Shown in pieces: positions 1 through 8,700 of a stretch of 34,022 bases of DNA. The translations under genes and the position numbers were made by a program. The notes beneath the pieces were generated by a model, which was not told where the DNA came from, made no database searches, and was given only the letters and a program-made list of their open reading frames with translations. This DNA comes from an uncultured Caryophanales bacterium (lineage in GTDB: Bacteria > Bacillota_I > Bacilli_A > RF39 > UBA660): the NCBI GenBank assembly GCA_947306705.1, contig CAMZHD010000008.1, positions 1 to 34,022 on the forward strand, in the 5' to 3' direction. Each line of letters starts with the position of its first letter. Position 1 is the stretch's first letter.

Positions 1-2
1 CT

Positions 3-1088
3 AATACTTCTTTCACTTTAGATTTAGGAGACAAATTTGATACCTCAAACGTAACAAGTATGGGTTCCATGTTTTCCAGTACTGGTTATTCTAATACTTC
101 TTTCACTTTAGATTTGAGAGACAAATTTGACACCTCAAACGTAACCAATATGAGTGGTATGTTTTATCTAACGGGTTACTCTAGTACATCTTTCACTTTA
201 GATTTAGGAGACAAATTTGATACCTCAAAAGTAACAAGTATGGATAATATGTTTAAAGAAACGGGGTATAAAAGTACAGTTTTCACACTGGATTTAGGAG
301 ACAAATTTGATACCTCAAACGTAACAAGTATGGGTGGTATGTTTTATCTAACGGGTTACTCTAGTACATCTTTCACTTTAGATTTAGGAGACAAATTTGA
401 TACCTCAAAAGTAACAAGTATGTCTCATATGTTTAATTCAACAGGTTATAGCAGTACCGTATTCACTTTGGATTTAGGAGACAAGTTTGATACCTCAAAC
501 GTAACAAGTATGGGTGGTATGTTTAATTTAACAGGTTATAGCAGTACCGTATTCACTTTAGATTTAGGAGACAAGTTTGATACCTCAAACGTAACAAATA
601 TGAGTGGTATGTTTAATTTAATAGGTTATAGCAGTACCGTGTTCACCTTAGATTTAGGAGACAAGTTTGATACATCGAATGTGATATCTATGGCTAATAT
701 GTTTTTTCGTACAGGTTATAACAGTACCGTATTCACTTTGGATTTAGGAGACAAATTTGATACCTCAAATGTGAAATCTATGTCTAATATGTTTTCTTCT
801 ACAGGTTATAACAGTACAGTATTCACTCTAGACTTAGGAGACAAATTTGATACATCAAATGTAAAAATTATGGATTTCATGTTTTCTGATACTGGTCACT
901 CTAGAACTTCTTTCACTTTGGATATATCTACTTTTGATTTTACTAATGTTACTTCTTATTATGGTATTTTTAATGGTTTTAATACAACACAAACAATTTA
1001 TGTTAAAGATGCAAATGATCAGAACTGGGTTATTACCAATGGTGGAAATGCTAATCTTACTACTTCTAATGTATTAATTAAAACTTAA
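3..1088 (+). CDS. DUF285/BspA-type tandem-repeat surface protein, 5'-truncated by the window edge
   Basis: The reading frame of the 60..1088 ORF stays open to the window start. It has about ten 30-aa units of the form GDKFDTSNVTSMxxMFxxTGYxSTxFTLDL, typical of Mycoplasma DUF285/BspA-like repeats, ending in a degenerate unit and a short C-terminal tail. Confidence 0.85.
   Translation, partial: NTSFTLDLGDKFDTSNVTSMGSMFSSTGYSNTSFTLDLRDKFDTSNVTNMSGMFYLTGYSSTSFTLDLGDKFDTSKVTSMDNMFKETGYKSTVFTLDLGDKFDTSNVTSMGGMFYLTGYSSTSFTLDLGDKFDTSKVTSMSHMFNSTGYSSTVFTLDLGDKFDTSNVTSMGGMFNLTGYSSTVFTLDLGDKFDTSNVTNMSGMFNLIGYSSTVFTLDLGDKFDTSNVISMANMFFRTGYNSTVFTLDLGDKFDTSNVKSMSNMFSSTGYNSTVFTLDLGDKFDTSNVKIMDFMFSDTGHSRTSFTLDISTFDFTNVTSYYGIFNGFNTTQTIYVKDANDQNWVITNGGNANLTTSNVLIKT
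21..935 (+). repeat. 90-bp (30-aa) in-frame tandem repeat array
   Basis: 'gatttaggagacaa[ag]tttgatacctcaaa' recurs at exact 90-bp spacing, with the acaaatttga core at 31, 121, 211, 301, 391, 481, 571, 661, 751 and 841. Confidence 0.92.
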
Positions 1089-1110
1089 AAAGACCTTATG
1101 GTCTTTTTTT
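1088..1110. terminator. Rho-independent terminator, likely bidirectional between convergent genes
   Basis: AAAAGACC-ttat-GGTCTTTT followed by a T tract, with an A-rich opposite side. It lies between the DUF285 stop and the end of the minus-strand regulator. Confidence 0.8.
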
Positions 1111-1744
1111 AGTAGTGTAATATTATTTTCTTTCCTATGATTTCAATGATTCCATCTTCTTTTAGATATTTGATTTCTCTCATCATGGCACTTCGATCTA
1201 CGGATAGGTAATTTGCTAGTTCTGTATAAGAAGTATTCATTTTAATGGTTTTGGATCCATCTTTTGTTTTCTTCTCTATATATTTGAAATAAGAGAGTAG
1301 TTTGTCTCTTGTAGTCTTTTTTGTGAGTAGTTCAATTCTTATGTTTCTAGTATTTAATTGTTCTGTTAGGATTTTGATTAGGTTTTTAATAAAGATGATG
1401 TAGAAATCATTTTTAAAGATTTCATCATTGGTGATTTGATTATATTCAATGAATGTGATTTCTGTATCTTCTTTTGTGATGCAGGAGATTCCTTCTTCTT
1501 GAATGGAGGAGGTTAGAGATCCAAATACTTCTCCTGTTTCTAATTCTTCTATGACGGTTTTATTTCCTGCATAATCTGTATAGATACATTCAATACTACC
1601 AGAGTCAATTAAAGCAATGAAATCTTCTCGGTTTACATTTGATAAGACATTTACATTTCGTTTAAATTTTTGCGTACTTGCCTTTAGAATTCTCTTTAAT
1701 TTCAACAATTCTTTTTCAGAAATATTTTCAAATAATTTTATCAT
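1109..1744 (-). CDS. Crp/Fnr-family transcriptional regulator
   Basis: Cyclic-nucleotide-binding-like N-terminus (GSIECIYTDYAGNKTVIEELETGEVFGSL) and C-terminal HTH (YTELANYLSVDRSAMMREIKYLKEDGIIEI). The ATG at 1744 is preceded by AAGGTG; the longer ORF start at 1801 runs through the promoter. Confidence 0.82.
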   Translation of the reverse strand: MIKLFENISEKELLKLKRILKASTQKFKRNVNVLSNVNREDFIALIDSGSIECIYTDYAGNKTVIEELETGEVFGSLTSSIQEEGISCITKEDTEITFIEYNQITNDEIFKNDFYIIFIKNLIKILTEQLNTRNIRIELLTKKTTRDKLLSYFKYIEKKTKDGSKTIKMNTSYTELANYLSVDRSAMMREIKYLKEDGIIEIIGKKIILHY

Positions 1745-1763
1745 TTTTATCACCTTAAAAAAA

Positions 1764-1792
1764 ATTATAGCAAATAATGTAAAGTGTTGCAA
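1764..1792 (-). promoter_or_regulatory. Sigma-A-type promoter of the Crp/Fnr regulator
   Basis: On the minus strand: TTGCAA (1787-1792), 17-bp spacer, TATAAT (1764-1769). Confidence 0.7.
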
Positions 1793-1804
1793 ATGCAACA
1801 CTTT
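1781..1804. promoter_or_regulatory. Candidate Crp/Fnr-family operator palindrome
   Basis: AAAGTGTTGCA-AA-TGCAACACTTT: perfect 11-bp arms around 2 nt, in the divergent regulator/nrdD intergenic region and overlapping the regulator's -35. Confidence 0.75.
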
Positions 1805-1862
1805 GTTTTGCTTTTTTATGATATGATGATTTTATAAAAAAATAAGAAAGAGGTCAAAGGTT

Positions 1863-4055
1863 ATGAAGGTTATCAAGAGAGATGGTCATGCGGTCGAATA
1901 CATGCCATCTAAAATCGAAGATGCCATCGAAAAAGCAAACTTGGAAGTGGAAGAAGAAGATAGGGCTTCTTCAACACAGATCAAAAACATTATCAAGTAT
2001 ATTGAACATTTAGGAAAAAAAAGAATCCTTGTAGAAGATATACAAGATATTATTGAAATGAAATTAATGAGTATTGGGAAGTTTGCTTTGGCAAAACAGT
2101 ATATTACGTATCGCTATCGAAGAGAGTTAGTGAGACGTAGTAATACGACTGATCAATCTATTAGAGAGTTGATTGATGGTGGTAGTGAATACTGGAATAC
2201 AGAGAATTCACACAAAGATGCAAAAGTAGTTACTACGCAGAGAGATTATTTAGCGGGAATTACAAGTACGGATATTACAAAGAGATTTTTGTTGCCGGAG
2301 GATATTGTAGAAGCTCATGAAGCGGGCATTATCCATTTTCATGATGCAGATTATTTTGCACAAAATGCATTACATAATTGTGATTTGATTAATCTGGAAG
2401 ATATGCTTCAAAATGGAACAAATATGAATGGTGTAATGATTGAAAAGCCTCATCGTTTTTTAACGGCTATGTCTATTTCTACGCAAATCATTACAGCAGT
2501 TACTTCTTCTCAATATGGAGGAGCAACGATTACTCTTACGCATTTAGCTCCTTTTGTTAGAAGTAGTAGAGAGTATTATGAAAAGAAGTATAAAGCAAGG
2601 AAATTATCAAAAGAACAAATTGAAAAGTTTGTGGAAGAAGATTTGAAAAAAGAAATTACAGATGGAGTACAAACATTCCAATATCAAATTAATTCTTTAA
2701 CCAATACTAATGGACAAGTTCCTTTCTTAAGTGTCAATATGTATTTAGGGGAGACAGACGAATATAAAGAAGAACTTGCGATGATTATTGAAGAAGTCTT
2801 AAAACAAAGAATTGAAGGAATGAAAAATGAAAAAGGAGTTTGGATTACTCCAGCATTCCCTAAACTTTTATATGTATTAGAAGAAGATAATATTCGACCA
2901 AAGAGTAAGTATTATTATCTTACAAAGTTAGCGGCTAAATGTACGGCAAAAAGAATGGTACCTGACTATATTTCTGAGAAAGTTATGAGAGAGTTAAAGA
3001 AAAATGAATTAGGAGAAGGGGATTGTTATCCATGTATGGGTTGTCGATCTTTCTTAACACCTGATAGAACCATTTCTCTTGGAAATATGGCAAAGGCAAA
3101 GAACTATGTTCCAGGTAAGGGAAAATATTATGGAAGATTTAATCAAGGAGTTGTTACTTTAAATCTTGTTGATGTTGCCTTAAGTAGCCATAAAGATATG
3201 GATGAGTTTTGGAAGATCATGGATGATCGTCTAGAGATTTGTCATCGTGCTTTACAATGTCGTCATAAGAGATTATCAAGAGTTACAAGTGATGTTGCGC
3301 CTATTTTATGGCAACATGGAGCTCTTGCGAGACTGGATAAAGGAGAATCTATTCATGAGTTATTACATCATGGATATTCTACGATTTCTCTTGGATATGC
3401 AGGACTTTATGAATGTGTGAAATATATGACTGGACATTCTCATACAGATAATGGAGAAGGAAAAGAATTTGGATTATCTGTTATGCAAAAGTTAAATGAT
3501 GCTTGTAAAGTTTGGAAAGAAGCAGAAGATATTGATTATTCTGTTTATGGAACTCCTATTGAATCTACAACGTATAAGTTTGCACAAGCTTTAAGAGATC
3601 GTTTTGGTGTCATTAAAGGAATTACCGATCGTGATTATATTACGAATAGTTATCATGTTCCTGTATTTGAAGAAATTGATGCTTTTACAAAGTTAAAATT
3701 AGAAAGTGAATTTCAAAAGTTAAGCCCTGGAGGAGCTATTTCTTATATTGAAACAGCTGATTTAAATCATAATATTGATTCTGTTCTAGAAGTCATTAAA
3801 TTTATCTATGACAATATTATGTATGCAGAATTAAATACAAAATCTGATTATTGCCAAGAATGTGGATTTGATGGAGAAATCTTAATTGATGAGAATTTAG
3901 AATGGTATTGTCCTAATTGTGGAAATCGTAATCATGATACTTTGAATGTTGCGAGAAGAACTTGTGGATATATTGGTAATAATTTCTGGAACCGTGGAAG
4001 AACCCAAGAAATTAAAGAAAGAGTTATTCACTTAGATAATAAGGATTTATCATGA
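1863..4055 (+). CDS. nrdD: Anaerobic ribonucleoside-triphosphate reductase
   Basis: N-terminal ATP-cone (KVIKRDGHAVEYMPSKIEDAI), C-terminal CxxC pairs (CQECGF...CPNCGN) and glycyl-radical motif RRTCGYIGNNFWNRGR. Confidence 0.97.
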   Translation: MKVIKRDGHAVEYMPSKIEDAIEKANLEVEEEDRASSTQIKNIIKYIEHLGKKRILVEDIQDIIEMKLMSIGKFALAKQYITYRYRRELVRRSNTTDQSIRELIDGGSEYWNTENSHKDAKVVTTQRDYLAGITSTDITKRFLLPEDIVEAHEAGIIHFHDADYFAQNALHNCDLINLEDMLQNGTNMNGVMIEKPHRFLTAMSISTQIITAVTSSQYGGATITLTHLAPFVRSSREYYEKKYKARKLSKEQIEKFVEEDLKKEITDGVQTFQYQINSLTNTNGQVPFLSVNMYLGETDEYKEELAMIIEEVLKQRIEGMKNEKGVWITPAFPKLLYVLEEDNIRPKSKYYYLTKLAAKCTAKRMVPDYISEKVMRELKKNELGEGDCYPCMGCRSFLTPDRTISLGNMAKAKNYVPGKGKYYGRFNQGVVTLNLVDVALSSHKDMDEFWKIMDDRLEICHRALQCRHKRLSRVTSDVAPILWQHGALARLDKGESIHELLHHGYSTISLGYAGLYECVKYMTGHSHTDNGEGKEFGLSVMQKLNDACKVWKEAEDIDYSVYGTPIESTTYKFAQALRDRFGVIKGITDRDYITNSYHVPVFEEIDAFTKLKLESEFQKLSPGGAISYIETADLNHNIDSVLEVIKFIYDNIMYAELNTKSDYCQECGFDGEILIDENLEWYCPNCGNRNHDTLNVARRTCGYIGNNFWNRGRTQEIKERVIHLDNKDLS

Positions 4056-4543
4056 GATACAATAAGATTCGTAAGATGGATATTTCGAATGGACCAGGGG
4101 TTCGAATTTCTATCTTCTTTCAAGGATGTCATTTTCATTGTAAGGGATGTTTTAATACAGAAGCTTGGGATTTTAATCAAGGATTAGAATTTGGAGAAAA
4201 AGAAATTGAAACGATATTAGAACTAGCTAAAGAAGATTATATTAGTGGGTTATCTATCTTAGGAGGAGAACCAATGCATCCTAAAAATATAGAAGGAACT
4301 ATGGAACTTGCGAAGAAGTTTAAAGAAGTTTATCCAAAGAAAAGTGTTTGGGTATGGAGTGGTTTCTTGTATGATGATTTAAAAGAAAAAGAAGTTTTAA
4401 ATTATGTGGATGTTTTAGTAGATGGACAATTTCAAGAAGATTTACGGAATCCTAATCTAAAATGGAGAGGTTCTTCTAATCAAAGAGTGATTGATATTCC
4501 TAAAACGAAAAAGAATAAAAAGATAGAATTATTTTGTGAATAG
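4052..4543 (+). CDS. nrdG: Anaerobic ribonucleotide reductase activating protein (radical SAM)
   Basis: Radical-SAM CxxxCxxC motif (GCHFHCKGCFN) and LSILGGEPM. ATGA overlap with nrdD. Confidence 0.96.
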   Translation: MRYNKIRKMDISNGPGVRISIFFQGCHFHCKGCFNTEAWDFNQGLEFGEKEIETILELAKEDYISGLSILGGEPMHPKNIEGTMELAKKFKEVYPKKSVWVWSGFLYDDLKEKEVLNYVDVLVDGQFQEDLRNPNLKWRGSSNQRVIDIPKTKKNKKIELFCE

Positions 4544-4552
4544 GAGGTTTAT

Positions 4553-5017
4553 ATGAAAAAAACTAGAGGATTTGAAATATGTAAAGGTTTTGAAGATAAA
4601 GAGATTCATTTACCAGAGAGAAAGACAAAACATTCCACTGGATATGATTTTGAATGTGCAGAGGATACGGTTGTGCCAAAATATGAACCTGGGATGAATC
4701 CTACTTTGATACCTACTGGAATTAAGGTATATATGATGGATGACGAGGTTTTATATTTATATAATAGAAGTTCTAATCCTAAGAAAAAAGGTTTAATTCT
4801 TGCGAACAGTGTAGGGGTTATCGATAAAGATTATTATGGAAATCCTGATAATGATGGTCATATAATGTTTGCTTTTTACAATAATAAAGAAGAAGACATT
4901 ATTGTGAAAAAAGGAGAAGCCATAGGACAAGGAGTATTCCAAAAGTATTTATTAGTCGATCATGATCAAGCATCTGGAGAGAGGGCCGGTGGATTTGGAT
5001 CTACTGATAAAAAATAG
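4553..5017 (+). CDS. dut: dUTP diphosphatase (trimeric dUTPase family)
   Basis: Motifs STGYDFECAED, NRSSNPKKKGLILANSVGVIDKDYYG and the C-terminal glycine-rich ERAGGFGSTDKK. Preceded by AGGAGG. Confidence 0.92.
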   Translation: MKKTRGFEICKGFEDKEIHLPERKTKHSTGYDFECAEDTVVPKYEPGMNPTLIPTGIKVYMMDDEVLYLYNRSSNPKKKGLILANSVGVIDKDYYGNPDNDGHIMFAFYNNKEEDIIVKKGEAIGQGVFQKYLLVDHDQASGERAGGFGSTDKK

Positions 5018-5074
5018 AGAATTGATTTTCTTTTGTTAATTTTGTACAATGAGTATGAAAGATTTGGTGTTACT

Positions 5075-5608
5075 ATGAAACATATGAAAAAGAATGTTAA
5101 AATCATTGGGTGTTGTATTTTACTTGTATTAGTACTTGTTTGTGGATTTGTAGTTTTCCACAAGAGAACTCCTAAAATACAACTTACAAATGAATTAAAA
5201 CAAGAACTTAGAAGTATGATTCCTACTCATTGTGGGGGATATGATGAAGAGTTATATCAAAATAAAAAAATAAGTCCTAGTGAATTATCTTCTAAATCAC
5301 AAGAAGATTGTGTTTCAAAAGAAGTACATTTAACTTTTTATAAGGAAAAAGAATGGAAAGTTAAAAAGAATAAAGTTTACTTACAAGATGCAATCTTAAT
5401 CTATTCGATTAGTGGTGAAGGAGAGAATAAAGTTCATTGGGCTAATCAATATAATGATTTCCGGGAAGAGAAAAATGTTCAATTAAAACATGGAAATATT
5501 ATTAGTCCTGAAGATAAATCTTTTGAACAATATGGGAAGGTTTATCAATATACATTTGAAAAGAAAAAAGATTCGTTTGAATTGATAAGCATTGAAGAAA
5601 TGAAATAA
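5075..5608 (+). CDS. Hypothetical protein with single N-terminal TM/signal segment
   Basis: Start MKHMKKNVKIIGCCILLVLVLVCGFVVF, then a hydrophilic domain. No family recognised. Confidence 0.65.
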   Translation: MKHMKKNVKIIGCCILLVLVLVCGFVVFHKRTPKIQLTNELKQELRSMIPTHCGGYDEELYQNKKISPSELSSKSQEDCVSKEVHLTFYKEKEWKVKKNKVYLQDAILIYSISGEGENKVHWANQYNDFREEKNVQLKHGNIISPEDKSFEQYGKVYQYTFEKKKDSFELISIEEMK

Positions 5609-5634
5609 CAATACCTATTGGTATTGTTTTTTTT
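5609..5634 (+). terminator. Rho-independent terminator
   Basis: CAATACC-tatt-GGTATTG followed by TTTTTTTT. Confidence 0.85.
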
Positions 5635-5653
5635 AGAAATTTCAATTCATAAA

Positions 5654-5682
5654 TTTACAAAAGGAATAGAGTTTGCTACAAT
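5654..5682 (+). promoter_or_regulatory. Sigma-A-type promoter for the large MucBP-like protein
   Basis: TTTACA (5654-5659), 17-bp spacer, TACAAT (5677-5682). Confidence 0.65.
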
Positions 5683-5702
5683 ATATAATAGAGGTGGTAT
5701 GG

Positions 5703-8700
5703 ATGACAACAAGGAAAAAAGTTATCGTTGGATTTTCTGTTGTATTTCTTGTTTTATTATCTTTTTTAGGGGTAATGAAATGGAGAGAATATTTAAAAAC
5801 GTCTATTACGAGTGATAATAGAATTAAATTAGAAAGGTATTATTATGACCCTGCACCCGTATTTGAAATAGATGAATCAAATGCAGAACAGGTATATGTT
5901 AATAAATCGGTTTATATTGATGATAGTGAATCCGAAGATCGTTTTCACATCACATTAATGAGTTATAATCCTATTCTTAGTATGAGCCCTTTTACGGCTG
6001 CGACTACTGGTGGAATTCATTTCTCAGATGATATGGGACAGGGAGTTGAATTTGGAGCATTAGAGTCATTGGTAGTAGATGGTGTGGAAGATACCAATTT
6101 CACAGTTAATACTGATGAGAGCACCTATTATACTTTTGCTAATTATCCAAATATGGGGGTTTATTCATCTGGAGATAATCTTGTATGGGATATTCCAGAT
6201 GAATATGCGGGGCACGTGTTTGCATTAAATTATTATGTGGTTCCTTATTATATTGATTATTGGGAAGATGCTCCTTATGTTAATGATTTTACAAGAGCAG
6301 GAATGATAGAGTCCAATTATGGATGTTCTGCTTCTTATATTTTAACGAATCCAAGTTCTTATGTTGCTATTAATGAACAAAAGGATTCACTAGATGATAA
6401 TTATTTCTGGGAAGATTATAATGATTATTCTCAAGTAGATTATTCTCGTTTATCTTCTTACGATGGAGAGGGTAATGAAGTTACAGTTGAGTTAGGAAAT
6501 AGAGGATATCTTTATTACTATGGTGCGTTTACGGTTACAACTTATTATGAAGGATTGGATGATCCTGTAGATGAGTATGAAGAACAATACTATTATGGAG
6601 AAAACTATTGTGGTAATGATGAACCAGACTTTATCTTAGATGATCCAGATGCTTATACACTTGATTCTATTGAAAATTCTAATGGAACTGAGAATCTATG
6701 CGGTACGATTGATGGAGACGATATTTATATTACATTAACATATGAACCTGGAGGTAGTGGGGGACAAAAATTACATTATGTTTTCTACTATATTGAAGAT
6801 ATTAATATTCTTTCTACCGTACAAGGAGAAGCTTCTAAGAATAGTGAAGTTTGTCCACCAAAGAAAACTTTCCCTGGTTATACATATATAACAGATATTG
6901 ATGAATGCTATCAATTGGAATATGATTATGAAGAATTCTATATTGAGTTAGAAAAACAAAATGTAACTCAATATACAGTTACTACGTATTATTATGATTT
7001 AAATGGAAATCAAATAAGGACTCCTGTTGTGGATACTTATAATGATGGAGATGAATATTATGCAATTCCTTATCCAATCGATGATTATGAGTTAGATTCT
7101 GATTCTGGAAATATTGATGGAATTGTTCATGGTAATATAAGTGTTTATTTCTACTATCGTTATACTGGTGGGGGAGGTTCTGATCCAGAAACTGCTACTG
7201 TACAAGTTGATTATGTAGATGAAAATAATACACCAATCGCTTCTTCTCTTAATACAACTGTAGATAAAACTTCTACTACTTGTTATAATCCGACTACGAT
7301 TCAGGGATATGAATTTGTAAATACTACAGGAGATGCTGCATGTTTAACTGGTAATAAAGATTCTTATCATATTATTCACCATTATCGTTCTACTGCTAAG
7401 ACGGTAACTGTATATTATTATGATGAAAATAATAATCCAGTTCATGATAGTACTTCTAGTACTTATGCTATGGGAGCAACTTACAATGTAACAGTATTAG
7501 ATATTCTAAATTATGACTATTCTCATCATGGACCAAATGATATTACTGGTACTGTTACGGATAATATAGATGTTTATTTGTACTATACAAAGAAGACTTC
7601 TGTTATTACATTGAATTATTACTTTGATGGATATTTAAATGCAGCAGAAACAGTGGATGCCTATTATGGAGATCCTTATGATGTAACAAGTTATCAAAGA
7701 GATTATCCTAGTTATAGTTTTACTCGTAAGACTGGTGATGATTTAACAGGAACTGTTAATAAACCTACTTATACGATTAATTTCTATTATGTTACGAAGA
7801 CTGCTAACTTCTCAATTCATTATTACTTTGATGGAGTTAATACAACGAATGAGTCTCTTACTATGAATTATAGAGAAGCTTATGATTTAACAAGTTATCA
7901 AAGAACTTATGATAATTATAATTTTGATCATAAGAGTGGTGATGACTTGACGGGTACGGTTAATAAAGATAATTATTCTGTTAGTTTCTATTATGTTAAG
8001 AAAACTGCTACAATTACGGTTCATACCGTATTCATGGGAGAAAATGAAACAAACGAAACAATTACAGTTAACTACGGAGATCCTTATGATGTAACAAGTT
8101 ATAAGAAAACGTATACAGGATACTCATTCTATAATCAAGATGGAGATCCATTAACGGGTACTGTTTCTAAAGATACTTATCAAATTAACTTATATTATCA
8201 AAGAAATTCTGCAACAATCAGTATTCATTATTTCTTTGATGGAGTAGATACTTCTACTGAGACCGTTGCGGTTACTTATGGATCTGAATATAACGTTCTA
8301 AGTTATATGAGAGAGTATCCAAACTATCGATTTGATCATTTTGATGGAGATGATTTAACCGGTACAGTAAATAAAGATAATTATGTTATTAACTTATACT
8401 ATGTTAAGAAGACGGCAACAATTACGATTCATACAATCTTTGCTAGTGAAAGTGAGAATACAGAAACTCTTACGGTTAATTATGGAGATCCTTATGATGT
8501 AACAAGTTATAAACGTACTTATGAAGAATATTCTTTCTATAGTCAAGAAGGAGATCCTCTAACGGGTACGGTTTCAAAAGATAATTATTCTATTACTTTA
8601 TATTATGTAAGACGTGGAGTTAATATTACAGTTTCCTTTGTAGATGAGAATAATCATTCTATACGTTCTTCTGAAGTGATTTCTGTTCCATATCATGATA

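Noticed and set aside
21-935. Regular short-period repeats at the left end, considered as a CRISPR array
   Set aside because: The repeats run contiguously in frame with no unique spacers and encode DUF285 units.
4052-4055. Possible UGA=Trp recoding, suggested by Mycoplasma-like DUF285 repeats and low GC
   Set aside because: ORFs are intact under code 11, the Trp codons checked in NrdD are TGG, and TGA acts as the nrdD stop in the ATGA overlap with nrdG.
4553-5017. Phage-like dUTPase as a sign of a prophage
   Set aside because: It is co-directional and closely spaced with nrdDG in a nucleotide-metabolism context, with no phage structural, integrase or lysis genes nearby.
4966-5163. Minus-strand ORF 4966-5163 and similar short antisense ORFs (14728-14952, 15223-15423, 15905-16102, 16108-16371, 20074-20283)
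   Set aside because: They overlap convincing plus-strand genes and show no RBS or domain signals I could support.
5618-5815. Small ORF 5618-5815 upstream of the MucBP-like gene
   Set aside because: Starts in the terminator T tract and overlaps the promoter and start of the 1.6k-aa CDS in another frame.
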